DNA from: Pseudonocardia hierapolitana
GTDB taxonomy: Bacteria; Actinomycetota; Actinomycetes; Mycobacteriales; Pseudonocardiaceae
Length of the DNA stretch: 64,000 nucleotides
Direction: 5' to 3'
Assembly: GCF_007994075.1 (NCBI RefSeq)
Contig: NZ_VIWU01000001.1
Location: 3,720,001-3,784,000 of the forward strand
In this document: positions 20,432-29,127 of the stretch, piece by piece
Position numbering within the stretch: the first letter of the stretch is position 1
How the letters are laid out: the number at the start of each line of letters is the position of its first letter
The notes under the pieces: generated by a model
What the model was told of the DNA's origin: nothing
Seen by the model: the letters and a program-made list of their open reading frames with translations, nothing else
Databases searched by the model: none
Translations under genes and position numbers: made by a program

Positions 20432-20839
20432 TCAGACCGGCGCGAGCTCGTCGGCCGGCACAACCAGTAGCGCGCTGACCGGCGGACCGCCCGGTGCGCG
20501 GTAGAGGTCGTTGGCGGCGAAGAGCCAGTCGGCCGACTCGGGGAACGTGAGCAGGTGGACGTCGCCGCAGCGCAGCCGGACCCGCTCGCCGGGCGCGAGG
20601 CCGCGGCCGAGGCGGACCAGCTCGCCCAGGTCGTTCAGCACCCTGGCCGCGACGCCGGGAGCGGTGGCGAAGAGTATGAGCTCGGGGTGGCCGAAGCCGG
20701 ACAGACCGACCGTGTAGACGTACGACGGGCCGTCCTCGTCGCCGGGCATGGGCTGCAGCGCCCAGCCGTGGCGACGGATCGTGTCGCGTTGCCAGGCGTC
20801 GTACTGGTCGGCCTGGTGGGTGGATGCGATGTGCTCCAT
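20432..20839 (-). CDS. DUF4262 domain protein
   Basis: The 135-residue cytoplasmic protein matches the DUF4262 family, with SYVYTVGLSGFGHPELILF near residues 37-55 and the later HLLTFPESADWLFAAN. No enzyme activity is known for the family. Start MEHIAST is used; an ATG five codons upstream (20854) also fits and would begin MYVRHMEH. It is flanked by the convergently oriented methyltransferase gene and a divergent HAD gene. Confidence 0.8.
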   Translation of the reverse strand: MEHIASTHQADQYDAWQRDTIRRHGWALQPMPGDEDGPSYVYTVGLSGFGHPELILFATAPGVAARVLNDLGELVRLGRGLAPGERVRLRCGDVHLLTFPESADWLFAANDLYRAPGGPPVSALLVVPADELAPV

Positions 20840-20909
20840 GTGTCGAACATACATTCGATCCCCGACAAATCCAGTGAGGCTCGCGCGCCGGGATTTGTAC
20901 GCTCGGCCC

Positions 20910-21602
20910 GTGCCGACCCACCGCCAGACGCTCGTCTTCGACGCCGACGACACCCTGTGGGAGAACAACGTCCTGTTCGAGCGGGTCATCGACGCGTACC
21001 TCGACTGGCTCGCCCACCCCACCCTCGACCGCGCCGCCACGCGCGCCGTGCTCGACGAGGTCGAGCGCGCCAACGTCGTCGTGCACGGGTACGGCACCGC
21101 GAGCTTCCTGCGCAGCCTGCACGACTGCTTCGAGCGGCTCAGCGAGCGACCCGTCGGCCCCGCAGAGGCGCGGGAGATCGAGGAGCTGGCGGCGGCTCTC
21201 GTGTTCGACGAGGTCGAGCTCGTGCCAGGGGTCGCGGACACCCTCGCCGAGCTCGGTCGCCGCCACGAGCTCCTGCTGCTGACGAAGGGCGATCCGGCCG
21301 AGCAGCAGCGCAAGATCGACGCCTCGACCCTCGCGCACCACTTCGCGAGCGTGCACATCGTGGCCGAGAAGCACGCCGGCACCTACCGGTCGCTCGTCGC
21401 CGAGCAGGGCCTCGTGCCGGGCGCGACCTGGATGATCGGCAACTCCCCCCGCTCGGACATCCTCCCGGCCCGCGCGGCGGGCCTGAACGCCGTCTTCATC
21501 CCGAACCAGCACACGTGGGTGCTCGAGCACGACGAGCTCGACCCCACGGACCGGGGGGTGCTGCACCTCGAGCACTTCCGAGCGCTGACGGAGCACTTCT
21601 AG
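20910..21602 (+). CDS. HAD-superfamily hydrolase
   Basis: The 230-residue protein has HAD motif I as FDADDT (nucleophile Asp and acid/base Asp), motif II as LLTKGD, the motif III lysine in HIVAEKHAGTY, and motif IV as MIGNSPRSD. Such enzymes remove phosphate from small molecules. It starts at a GTG. A Nudix gene follows after 15 bp in the same direction, so the two may be an operon for metabolite housekeeping. The substrate is unknown. Confidence 0.88.
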   Translation: MPTHRQTLVFDADDTLWENNVLFERVIDAYLDWLAHPTLDRAATRAVLDEVERANVVVHGYGTASFLRSLHDCFERLSERPVGPAEAREIEELAAALVFDEVELVPGVADTLAELGRRHELLLLTKGDPAEQQRKIDASTLAHHFASVHIVAEKHAGTYRSLVAEQGLVPGATWMIGNSPRSDILPARAAGLNAVFIPNQHTWVLEHDELDPTDRGVLHLEHFRALTEHF

Positions 21603-21617
21603 CCCGGAGGGTTTGTC

Positions 21618-22043
21618 ATGGCCGTTGATCCGCAGAAGGACCCGGCCGTCTCGGTCGTCTTCATCTGCCACGACGGGCGGGGCCGGGTGCTGCTCGCCCG
21701 GCGCGGTGCAGGCGCGCGGGACGAGCCGGGTACGTGGGACACCGGCGCGGGAGCACTGGAGCACGGCGAGTCGTTCGCCGATGCCGTCAGGCGCGAGGTG
21801 CGAGAGGAGTACACGGCCGACGCGCTGGACGTCGAGACGATCGGTGTCCGGAACGTCCTGCGCGACGGATCGCACTGGGTGGCCGTCGTCAACGCCGTGC
21901 ACGTGGACCCGGCAGCGGTCGCCATCGGGGAACCGCACAAGTTCGACGAGCTGGGCTGGTTCGGCCTCGGCGAGCTGCCGGTGCCACTGCACTCGCAGCT
22001 GGCCGAGACGATCGCCCTCTTCCGCGTCTGGTCGGGAGCCTGA
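21618..22043 (+). CDS. Nudix hydrolase
   Basis: The 141-residue protein carries a Nudix box from about residue 41 (GALEHGESFADAVRREVREE), with the metal-binding glutamates in REVREE. The usual EExGU end is EEYTA here, a small deviation. It hydrolyses a nucleoside diphosphate-linked compound; the substrate cannot be inferred. The ATG is preceded by a GGAGG-like stretch 8 nt upstream. Confidence 0.87.
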   Translation: MAVDPQKDPAVSVVFICHDGRGRVLLARRGAGARDEPGTWDTGAGALEHGESFADAVRREVREEYTADALDVETIGVRNVLRDGSHWVAVVNAVHVDPAAVAIGEPHKFDELGWFGLGELPVPLHSQLAETIALFRVWSGA

Positions 22044-22046
22044 CGC

Positions 22047-22685
22047 TCAGGCGCGCACCTTCGCGTACTCCGCCACCCGTTCCATTACGGCGGCGTCGAC
22101 CTTGCTCGGGTGCCCGGCGTCGAACGGGGGCTGCGGGTCGTACTCGATGAACACCTGCGCGGCCTTCGCCGCCACGTCGTCGACGAGCAGCTCGACGAGC
22201 CGGATGGCCATGTCGATGCCGGAGGACACGCCCGCGGCGGTGATGATCCGCCGGTCGAGGTGCTCCACCACCCGTTCCTGGACGGGCTCGGCACCGAACC
22301 GGCGCAGGTGCTCGTAGGCGCTCCAGTGCGTCGTGGCGGTGAGCCCGTCGAGCAGGCCGGCCGCTGCGAGGGCGATCGAGCCGCTGCAGACCGACGTCGT
22401 GTACCGGGTGCCGGGGTGTACGGCGCGCAGCCACTCGAGGTACGGCCCGCCTGCGAGCAGGTCGCCGGTGCCGACCCCGCCGGGCACGACCACCACGTCC
22501 GGGGCGGGCACGTCGGCGAAGGTGGCGTCGACCGTGATGCCGAGGAACCCGTTGTCGGCGCGGACCTCGCCGCGCCGCTCGCCGGTGAACACGACGTCCA
22601 GCTCCGGAACGCGCTGCAGCACCTCGTAGGGCCCGATGGCGTCGAGTGCGGTGACGCGGGGGAACAGGGCGATCGCGACCTGCAT
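22047..22685 (-). CDS. DJ-1/PfpI-family protein
   Basis: The 212-residue protein is a class-I glutamine-amidotransferase-like (DJ-1/PfpI) protein. The nucleophile-elbow cysteine lies in SVCSGSIALAAAGLL, and the strand VVVVPGGVG is characteristic. Similar stand-alone proteins act as isonitrile hydratases or deglycase-like enzymes, so the reaction is uncertain. The gene lies 11 bp after a GlxA-type regulator that contains a related domain, so the two are probably cotranscribed. Confidence 0.82.
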   Translation of the reverse strand: MQVAIALFPRVTALDAIGPYEVLQRVPELDVVFTGERRGEVRADNGFLGITVDATFADVPAPDVVVVPGGVGTGDLLAGGPYLEWLRAVHPGTRYTTSVCSGSIALAAAGLLDGLTATTHWSAYEHLRRFGAEPVQERVVEHLDRRIITAAGVSSGIDMAIRLVELLVDDVAAKAAQVFIEYDPQPPFDAGHPSKVDAAVMERVAEYAKVRA

Positions 22686-22696
22686 GGGAATCCTCT

Positions 22697-23668
22697 CTAG
22701 TGGACCGCGAAGCGGCGGCGGTAGTGGTCGGGTGCGACGCCGAGGCGGCGCAGGAAGGCGCGGCGCATCGTCTCGGCGGAACCGAAGCCGGCGCGGGCGG
22801 CGGCCACCGTGACGAGCACCGGCTCGGTCTCCAGCAGGCGGCGGGCGGTGTCGACGCGCACCTGCTCGACGTAGTCCCCGGGCGGGCAGCCGAGCGCACG
22901 GGTGAACTCCCGGCTGAAGTGCCGCTCGCTCATCCCCACCCGGGAGGCGAGCACCGATACGCGCAGGTCGGCGGTCGGGTCGCCGTGGATGAGGTCCTGG
23001 GCCTCGCGGACGCCCGGCCGGCGCGCCGGCGGCGTCCACACCGGGCCGGCGAACTGGCTCTGCCCGCCGGGCCTGCGCAGGAACACCACGAGGTGGCGGG
23101 CCACGTGTTGGGCGACCTCGGCACCGTGGTCGGCTTCCACGAGCGCGAGCGCGAGGTCGATGCCCGCGGTGACGCCCGCTGACGTCCAGATCCGGCCCTG
23201 CCGCAGGTAGATCGCGTCGGGGCGGACGTCGACGGACGGGTGGGCGCGGGCGAGGTCGAGCGCGTAGTGCCAGTGGGTGGTGGCGCACAGCCCGTCCAGC
23301 AGACCGGCGGCGGCGAGTGCGAAGGATCCGGTGCACACGGACACGACCCGCTCGGCGCGGCCGGCCGCACGGCGCAGCCAGTCGACGAACGGGTCGGCGC
23401 CGGACATACCGGTTGCGGTCTCGCCGCCGGGCACGAGCAGGGTGCCGATCGGTCCCGACTCGGGCAACGGGACGTCGGCCACCAGCTGCAGGCCGCTGAG
23501 CCCGCGGACCGGGCCCGGCCGCTCCGCCGCCAGCGTCACGCGGTAGCCGGAGCCGCGTCCACGGTGCTCCAGCAGCTGTCCGGCACCGGCCAGCACCTCG
23601 TGGGGCCCCGCCACGTCGAGCGGCTGAACCCCGTCGAACAGCGGGATCAGGACCTCGTGGACGGGCAC
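22697..23668 (-). CDS. GlxA-type AraC-family transcriptional regulator
   Basis: The 323-residue protein has an N-terminal DJ-1/PfpI-like domain (about residues 1-190, with SVCTGSFALAAAGLL) and a C-terminal AraC helix-turn-helix pair (about 215-320, with SERHFSREFTRALG and GFGSAETMRRAFLRRLGV). It likely senses a small molecule and controls itself and the following PfpI gene. The GTG start (VPVHEVLIPLFDG) fits the domain start. The regulator's sensor and the downstream protein share local motifs, for example the CxGSxALAAAGLLDGL core. Confidence 0.9.
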   Translation of the reverse strand: MPVHEVLIPLFDGVQPLDVAGPHEVLAGAGQLLEHRGRGSGYRVTLAAERPGPVRGLSGLQLVADVPLPESGPIGTLLVPGGETATGMSGADPFVDWLRRAAGRAERVVSVCTGSFALAAAGLLDGLCATTHWHYALDLARAHPSVDVRPDAIYLRQGRIWTSAGVTAGIDLALALVEADHGAEVAQHVARHLVVFLRRPGGQSQFAGPVWTPPARRPGVREAQDLIHGDPTADLRVSVLASRVGMSERHFSREFTRALGCPPGDYVEQVRVDTARRLLETEPVLVTVAAARAGFGSAETMRRAFLRRLGVAPDHYRRRFAVH

Positions 23669-23746
23669 GAACCCAGCGTCACCCGGCCCGATCTTGGCGT
23701 CAACGACGCGGATCCCTCGGTTTCGGACATCGGGCAGACTGGCCAG

Positions 23747-24811
23747 ATGGCTGCGGCGGACGTCGACTGGAGGGAGCGGGCGGGCATCGCCGAGCGCGCT
23801 GTCGTCCGCCGGCATCTGCGCCGCATCGGTGGCGTGCTGCCGGGCACCCGGATCGGTCGGGTCCGCTGGCCGCGCCGGGCGCCCGCCGCGCTCGCGCCGT
23901 GGCACTACTGGTGGCAGGCGCACCTGCTCGACTGCCTGATCGACGCGCAGCTGCGCGCACCGAACCGGTCGCGGCCCAAGGCGATCGCGGCGTTCGCCCG
24001 CAGCGTGCGGCTGCGCAACGGCGGGTCGTGGCTGAACCGCTACTACGACGACATCGCCTGGCTCGGTCTCGCGCTGCAACGCGGGGGCACCCTGGTCGGG
24101 CGGTCCGGCCATTCGGCGCTGCCGAGGATCATGATCCGGTTGCACGACGGCTGGACCGAAGGCGGTGGCGGCGGGATCTGGTGGCGCCGCGACGACGACT
24201 TCAAGGCGGCTCCCGCCAACGGCCCGGCGGCCATCCTGCTGGCGCGCGACGGGCAGTCCGCATTCGCCGCCGCCATCACCGACTGGATGGCCGAGACGCT
24301 GGTCGATCCCGACTCCGGGCTGGTCCGCGACGGCGTGCGGATCGCGGCCGACGGCACTGTGCGCGCCGTCGAGCCGTACATCTACACCTACAACCAGGGC
24401 GTCTACCTGGGGGCGTGCGTGGAGCTCGCCGCCCGCGACGGCCACCAGCGCTGGACCGACCGGGCGCTCGCCCTCGTCGACGCGGTACGGCGGCGGCTCG
24501 CCGGGCCGGACGGCGTGCTGCCCGGTTCGGGCGGGGGCGATGGCGGCCTCTTCGCCGGCATCACGGCCCGCTACCTCGCCGACGCGGCCCTGCGCGTCCC
24601 CGAGCTGGCAGTCGCCACGCGCGAGCTGGTGTTCGCCAACGCCGAGGCGGTCTGGAAGGGCCGGGCCGAGATCGGGGGTGGGCCGGTGTTCTCGGCCGAG
24701 TGGCGTGACCCCGCGCCGGAGCCGCGGCCCGGGCTGCCGGAGGCCGACCTGTCCGTGCAGCTGTCCGGCTGGATGCTCCTGGAGGCCGCCGCACGCCTGC
24801 AGGAGGCCTGA
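23747..24811 (+). CDS. Glycoside hydrolase family 76 protein (alpha-1,6-mannanase type)
   Basis: The 354-residue protein shows the GH76 core: WHYWWQAHLLDCLIDAQ, the catalytic Asp-Asp region YYDDIAWLGLAL, and YTYNQGVYLGACVEL. GH76 enzymes cleave alpha-1,6-mannan backbones. There is no signal peptide, so it would act in the cytoplasm unless exported otherwise. Divergent from the GlxA gene, with less than 80 bp between. A homologue is recalled near fba and dedA in M. tuberculosis (Rv0365c), supporting an old locus; substrates there are not settled. Confidence 0.85.
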   Translation: MAAADVDWRERAGIAERAVVRRHLRRIGGVLPGTRIGRVRWPRRAPAALAPWHYWWQAHLLDCLIDAQLRAPNRSRPKAIAAFARSVRLRNGGSWLNRYYDDIAWLGLALQRGGTLVGRSGHSALPRIMIRLHDGWTEGGGGGIWWRRDDDFKAAPANGPAAILLARDGQSAFAAAITDWMAETLVDPDSGLVRDGVRIAADGTVRAVEPYIYTYNQGVYLGACVELAARDGHQRWTDRALALVDAVRRRLAGPDGVLPGSGGGDGGLFAGITARYLADAALRVPELAVATRELVFANAEAVWKGRAEIGGGPVFSAEWRDPAPEPRPGLPEADLSVQLSGWMLLEAAARLQEA

Positions 24812-24865
24812 GGCCGTCGCGACGATCCACGACGCGCGTGCACGGAGAGCGCGACTCGCGGGAGG

Positions 24866-25558
24866 TCAGGCGGCGTCGCGCAGGTCCTCGGGCCCGTCCT
24901 CGGGGTGGGGGGCGGCCTCGTCGACCGGCTTGCGCACGTCCTGCAGGTACCGGTAGAGCCCGTAGCCGCTGCCGACGACGAAGAAGCCGACGGCGAGGAT
25001 CGTGGCCACCTCCTTGAGCCACGGGAGCGTGTCGAGCAGACCGGCGCCGTAGTACCCGAGCATGATCAGGGTGGGCACCCACAGGAGCGCGCCGACGGCG
25101 TTGGCCACGATGTAGCGGCGGTTGTCCATCCGGGCGGCGCCGGCGATCATCGGCGCGAGGGTGCGCACCCACGGCAGCCAGCGGGCCACCACGATGGCCC
25201 AGAAACCCCAGCGCTCGAAGAACGCGGCGGCGCGTTCGAGGTTGGCGCGGTTGAGGATGCGGCCCTCGCGGCGGGCGAGCATGCGGGTGCCCGCGTAGCG
25301 GCCCACGAGGTAGCCCACCTGGTTGCCCCCGACGGCGACGGCCGCGGCCACGAACCCGAGCGTCCACGCGGTGGCCTCATGGGAGCCGTGGGCGAGCACC
25401 ACCCCGGCTGCCAGCAGGAGCGAGTCGCCGGGCAGGAACATCCCGATGATGAAGGCGCACTCGAGGAAGACGAAGGTGAGGACGATCGCCCACACCGTGA
25501 TCGGGCCCGCCTGGTCGAGCGGGCCGGCGAGGGCGAGCTGCGGCAGGGCGACGGTCAC
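24866..25558 (-). CDS. DedA-family membrane protein
   Basis: The 230-residue protein has the DedA (SNARE-associated/VTT) pattern: an early re-entrant loop with IGMFLPGDSLLLAAG, the basic segment with FFERWGFWAIVVARWLPWVRT, and GAARMDNRRYIVANA before the last helices. DedA proteins move polyprenyl or other phospholipids across the membrane. It has a charged C-terminal tail. A second family member lies directly upstream on the same strand. Confidence 0.9.
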   Translation of the reverse strand: MTVALPQLALAGPLDQAGPITVWAIVLTFVFLECAFIIGMFLPGDSLLLAAGVVLAHGSHEATAWTLGFVAAAVAVGGNQVGYLVGRYAGTRMLARREGRILNRANLERAAAFFERWGFWAIVVARWLPWVRTLAPMIAGAARMDNRRYIVANAVGALLWVPTLIMLGYYGAGLLDTLPWLKEVATILAVGFFVVGSGYGLYRYLQDVRKPVDEAAPHPEDGPEDLRDAA

Positions 25559-25610
25559 GGGACTCCAGACTAGGCGGCTTCCCGGACGGTCGTCGGCGCT
25601 CGGCCGTGCG

Positions 25611-26252
25611 TTACGCCGCCTGCCTGCCCGGCTTGCGCCGCGCGCGCAGCAATTCGACGACGATCGGCAGCACCGAGAGCGCGACGATGAGGATCAGCAT
25701 CAGCTCGATGTTCGCGCGCACGAACGCGAACTGGCCCAGCCAGAAGCCGAGGACGGTGACGCCCGCGGCCCACACGACGCCGCCGATCACGGAGTAGGTG
25801 AAGTAGCGGCGCGCGTCCATCCGGCCGACACCCGCCATGACCGTGATGAAGGTGCGCACGATCGGCACGAACCGCGCGAGCACGATGGCGCGGTTGCCGT
25901 ACTTGTCGAAGAAGCCCTGTGTCTTCACGACGTGCTCGGGCTTGAACAAGCGGGACTGCGGCTTGTCGAAGATCGCCGGCCCCGCCTTGTACCCCACCCA
26001 GTAACCGGTGGCGTTGCCGATGACGGCGGCGGCCACCAGGATCGTGCACACCAGCCACAGCGGTGCGTCGATCGCGCCCTGCGCGACGAAGAGTCCCGCG
26101 GTGAACAGCAGCGAGTCACCTGGCAGGAAGAAGCCGAGAAGCAGGCCGCACTCGGCGAAGATGATCAGGGCGAGCCCGACGAGCGCCCATGGCCCGAGCC
26201 ACGAGATGATCGTGTCGGGCTGCAGCCACTCCGGGCCGAGTGCGAGCGTCAC
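25611..26252 (-). CDS. DedA-family membrane protein
   Basis: This 213-residue family member shows GFFLPGDSLLFTAG, FFDKYGNRAIVLARFVPIVRTF and AGVGRMDARRYFTY. The pair are paralogues that differ mainly in the ends. The 52-bp gap to the next dedA gene suggests cotranscription. The role is probably lipid-carrier recycling in cell-wall synthesis or membrane integrity, from family knowledge only. Confidence 0.9.
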   Translation of the reverse strand: MTLALGPEWLQPDTIISWLGPWALVGLALIIFAECGLLLGFFLPGDSLLFTAGLFVAQGAIDAPLWLVCTILVAAAVIGNATGYWVGYKAGPAIFDKPQSRLFKPEHVVKTQGFFDKYGNRAIVLARFVPIVRTFITVMAGVGRMDARRYFTYSVIGGVVWAAGVTVLGFWLGQFAFVRANIELMLILIVALSVLPIVVELLRARRKPGRQAA

Positions 26253-26270
26253 GACAAGAGACGGTACCGG

Positions 26271-26498
26271 TCACCCCAGCGGGGGCAGCACGCCTGGGGC
26301 CAGCAGGGACATCAGGCCGAGCATCGTGCCCAGCGCGGCACCGCCGAGCAGGGCGAGCAGGAGTGCGGTTGCGGTGCTCGTGCCGGCCCGCCCGGAGACG
26401 TGGCGCGCCGGGCGCGTGGCGCCCCGGCCGCCGGCGCCGGTGGCCCTTGCCTGCAGCGCTTCGGCGAGCCGACGCTCGGACTCGTCGGTCGCGGTCAC
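26271..26498 (-). CDS. Small hypothetical membrane protein
   Basis: The 75-residue protein begins at a GTG, has a charged N-terminal half (DESERRLAEALQARA) and one hydrophobic helix (about residues 44-68, rich in L, G and A). It lies 18 bp upstream of the dedA gene on the same strand and could be cotranscribed. No family was recognised. The acidic start and single membrane span are consistent with a real gene, but proof is thin. Confidence 0.55.
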   Translation of the reverse strand: MTATDESERRLAEALQARATGAGGRGATRPARHVSGRAGTSTATALLLALLGGAALGTMLGLMSLLAPGVLPPLG

Positions 26499-26653
26499 AG
26501 GCCTATCGTGCCGTAAAAGGGCGCGTCCGGCCGATCTGGGTCGACGGGCCCGGCGATCCGGGCCGCTCCCGGACGCTCTGTCGAGCCCCGGGATTGACGA
26601 GGCGGAGGAGGCCACCGTGGCGGCCGTCCGCGCACACGTCGGCGACCTCCGCC

Positions 26654-27553
26654 CTACGCGGTAGGCGGATCGAGCGTCCCGGCCACCGCTGCAGCGGCGC
26701 GGATGGTGGCGTTCTCGTGGGACGTGCACCAGACCAGGCACAGGTCCAACGGTGGGAGGTCGTTGATCGGGACGTACGTCAGATCGTCACGGTTCACCAC
26801 CTCGGACAGCGAACGCACGGTGGGGTGCACGAACGAGCCCTTCGAGACATGGGCGACGTACTCGGCCATCGTGCTGATCGTGGTCTCCACCCGCACCCGC
26901 GGGATGGGGGTTCCGTCGACGTTCATGGGCGGGAGGATCGTGTCGAGGACTTGTGGTGGTGCGAAGTTGGTCATCAGCGTCCAGTGGTCGACCTCCAACG
27001 CCGATATCGACCGGCGCCCGGCGAGCGGGTGGTCGGCGGTCATCACGGCCACCCGCTCCTGCCGGTCGATCGCAGGACCTTCGGTGAGGTCGCCGCCCGC
27101 CGCCCCGGTCCGCCACATCAGGAGGACGTCGATCTCACCGGTCCGCAGATCGTCGTACGGCCGTGCGAAGGTGACTTCCCGGTGGATCACGGAAACGTCG
27201 GGGTGCCGGCGCTCGAACGCCCGCACGAAGTCGGCGAGCGCCCTGCCTGCCGTCGTCGGGGTGAAACCGATCCGGATCTCCCCGGCGAGCCGCCGGCCGG
27301 CGTCCCGTACGCACTGACCGGCGGCGAGCAGCTGCTCGTAGGCCGTGCCGACCTCGTCGCGGAATCGCATGCCCAGTGGTGTCAGCCGAACCCGGCGGCT
27401 CGTCCGGTCGAACAGCATCCCGCCGAGCTCGCGTTCCAGCGCGGCCAGCCGCTGTGAGACCCGTGGTTGGGAGATGTGCAGCCGGCTCGCGGTGCGTCCG
27501 AAGTGCAGCTCCTCGCCGAGCACCAGCGCGATGCGTATCTGATCGAGGTCCAT
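26654..27553 (-). CDS. LysR-type transcriptional regulator
   Basis: The 299-residue protein has the LysR winged helix at residues 1-60 (HFGRTASRLHISQPRVSQRLAALE recognition region) and a periplasmic-binding-like effector domain from about residue 90 (IRIGFTPTTAGRAL). It is divergent from an MFS exporter, with a perfect palindrome between them, so it very likely controls that exporter and itself. The ATG starting MDLDQIR was chosen as the canonical LysR start. Confidence 0.92.
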   Translation of the reverse strand: MDLDQIRIALVLGEELHFGRTASRLHISQPRVSQRLAALERELGGMLFDRTSRRVRLTPLGMRFRDEVGTAYEQLLAAGQCVRDAGRRLAGEIRIGFTPTTAGRALADFVRAFERRHPDVSVIHREVTFARPYDDLRTGEIDVLLMWRTGAAGGDLTEGPAIDRQERVAVMTADHPLAGRRSISALEVDHWTLMTNFAPPQVLDTILPPMNVDGTPIPRVRVETTISTMAEYVAHVSKGSFVHPTVRSLSEVVNRDDLTYVPINDLPPLDLCLVWCTSHENATIRAAAAVAGTLDPPTA

Positions 27554-27563
27554 GACCACCCCG

Positions 27564-27588
27564 GATCGATTCGTGCGACGAATCGATC
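27564..27588. promoter_or_regulatory. Perfect palindrome, probable LysR operator
   Basis: GATCGATTCGT and ACGAATCGATC form a perfect 11-bp inverted repeat with a GCG centre. It contains the LysR hallmark T-N11-A. It lies 11 bp upstream of the regulator's start codon and about 50 bp upstream of the exporter start, so it could control both. Confidence 0.75.
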
Positions 27589-27639
27589 GTAGCGAAGTCC
27601 GCCGTTGATCGGATCGAAGCGGCACCGAACCATCGACGC

Positions 27640-29109
27640 ATGGATGCCGCGATGCCGACGAGTGTCCGGTTGGCCGAACCGGCCGGCAGGTGGGTGCTGG
27701 CCGTCACCGCGCTCGGCTCCGGGTTGGTGCTGCTGGAGACGACCGTGGTGAACGTGGCCCTGCCCGCGCTCGAGCGCGGCCTGGACGCGTCCCTGGCCGA
27801 GTTGCAGTGGACGGTCAACGCGTTCACCTTGGTCCTGTCCGCGTTGATCCTCTTGGGCGGTGGGCTCGGTGACCGCTTCGGCAGGCGGCGGGTCTACCTG
27901 GTCGGTGTGGTGTGGTTCGCGGCCGCGTCGCTGCTGTGCGGTCTCGCGCCCAGCGCGGCCTGGCTGATCGCGGGGCGGGTGTTGCAGGGCATCGGCGGAG
28001 CGCTGATCGTCCCGGGGTCCCTTGCTCTGATCCAGGCCTCGTTCCATCCGGACGATCGGGCGCGAGCAGTGGGCTGGTGGTCGGGGTTGAGCGGGATGGC
28101 AGGCGCTGCCGGCCCGCTGGTCGGCGGCGCGCTGGTGGACGCGGCGGGCTGGCGGTGGGTGTTCCTCGTCAACCTCCCGATCGCGGTCGTGATCGCGGTG
28201 CTCCTGGCCCGCCACGTGCCCGAAAGCCGGGACGACCGCCCCGCTCACCGCTTCGACGTGGCGGGAGCGCTGCTGGCGGCGGTGGGACTCGGTGGCGTGA
28301 CCTATGCACTGATCCAGCCCTCCAGCGGCGGTTGGATCGCCGCAGCGGTGGGTCTGGTCGCCTTCGCGGGCTTCGTGCGGGTCGAGCGCCGCAGCCAGGC
28401 CCCGATGCTGCCGCTGGGACTGTTCGCGTCACGACGGTTCAGCGCCGCCAATCTCGCCAGCTTCTTCCTGTACGGCGCGCTGGCCGGGTTCATCTTCTTC
28501 CTGCCGATCCAGTTGCAGCTCACCGTCGGCTACGCCCCGCTGGCGACCGGGCTGGCGCTGCTCCCGCTCACCGTGCTGACGTTGGCGCTGTCGGCGAGGG
28601 CCGGTGCGCTCACCGCCCGCATCGGTCCGCACGTCCCGCTGGCGGCCGGCTCGCTGTGTTGTGCCGTGGCGCTGCTGCTCGCAACCCGGATCGGCACCCA
28701 GTCGTCCTATCCGGCCGAGGTGCTCCCTGTCGTCGTCCTCACCGGCATCGGCATCCCGCTGATCACCCCACCCATCACCACCACCGTGCTCAGCGCCGTT
28801 CCCGACGCGCGCGCGGGTATCGCCAGCGCGGTCAACAACGGGGTGGCCAGAGCCGCCGGTCTGATCGTGGTCGCCGCGCTCCCGCTGCTGGCCGGGCTGC
28901 CGCAGGACGCCGCCGACGACCCGGCCGCCCTCGACCGGGGATTCGACGCCGCCATGCTGATCTGCGCGGGCATGTTCCTGCTGGGCGGCCTTGTGGCATG
29001 GCTCGGAGTTCCACGCCGGGCTTCCGCCGCGCCCGCCCCGGCCTCCCCGTACCACTGGACGGCGAGCTGCCCGCAGCTCGAGCCCGCTGCAGAGAGGCCC
29101 GCCCGCTGA
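27640..29109 (+). CDS. MFS drug:proton antiporter, DHA2 type (about 14 helices)
   Basis: The 489-residue protein has MFS motif A (GDRFGRRRVYLVG) in the first loop and the DHA2 motif WRWVFLVNLPIAVV after helix 5. Hydrophobic segments fit about 14 helices. It probably exports a toxic compound or antibiotic. The divergent LysR gene and shared operator suggest inducible expression. The C-terminus ends in a short non-conserved tail rich in proline and alanine. Confidence 0.9.
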   Translation: MDAAMPTSVRLAEPAGRWVLAVTALGSGLVLLETTVVNVALPALERGLDASLAELQWTVNAFTLVLSALILLGGGLGDRFGRRRVYLVGVVWFAAASLLCGLAPSAAWLIAGRVLQGIGGALIVPGSLALIQASFHPDDRARAVGWWSGLSGMAGAAGPLVGGALVDAAGWRWVFLVNLPIAVVIAVLLARHVPESRDDRPAHRFDVAGALLAAVGLGGVTYALIQPSSGGWIAAAVGLVAFAGFVRVERRSQAPMLPLGLFASRRFSAANLASFFLYGALAGFIFFLPIQLQLTVGYAPLATGLALLPLTVLTLALSARAGALTARIGPHVPLAAGSLCCAVALLLATRIGTQSSYPAEVLPVVVLTGIGIPLITPPITTTVLSAVPDARAGIASAVNNGVARAAGLIVVAALPLLAGLPQDAADDPAALDRGFDAAMLICAGMFLLGGLVAWLGVPRRASAAPAPASPYHWTASCPQLEPAAERPAR

Positions 29110-29127
29110 CCGGCAGACGCGCCCTCG

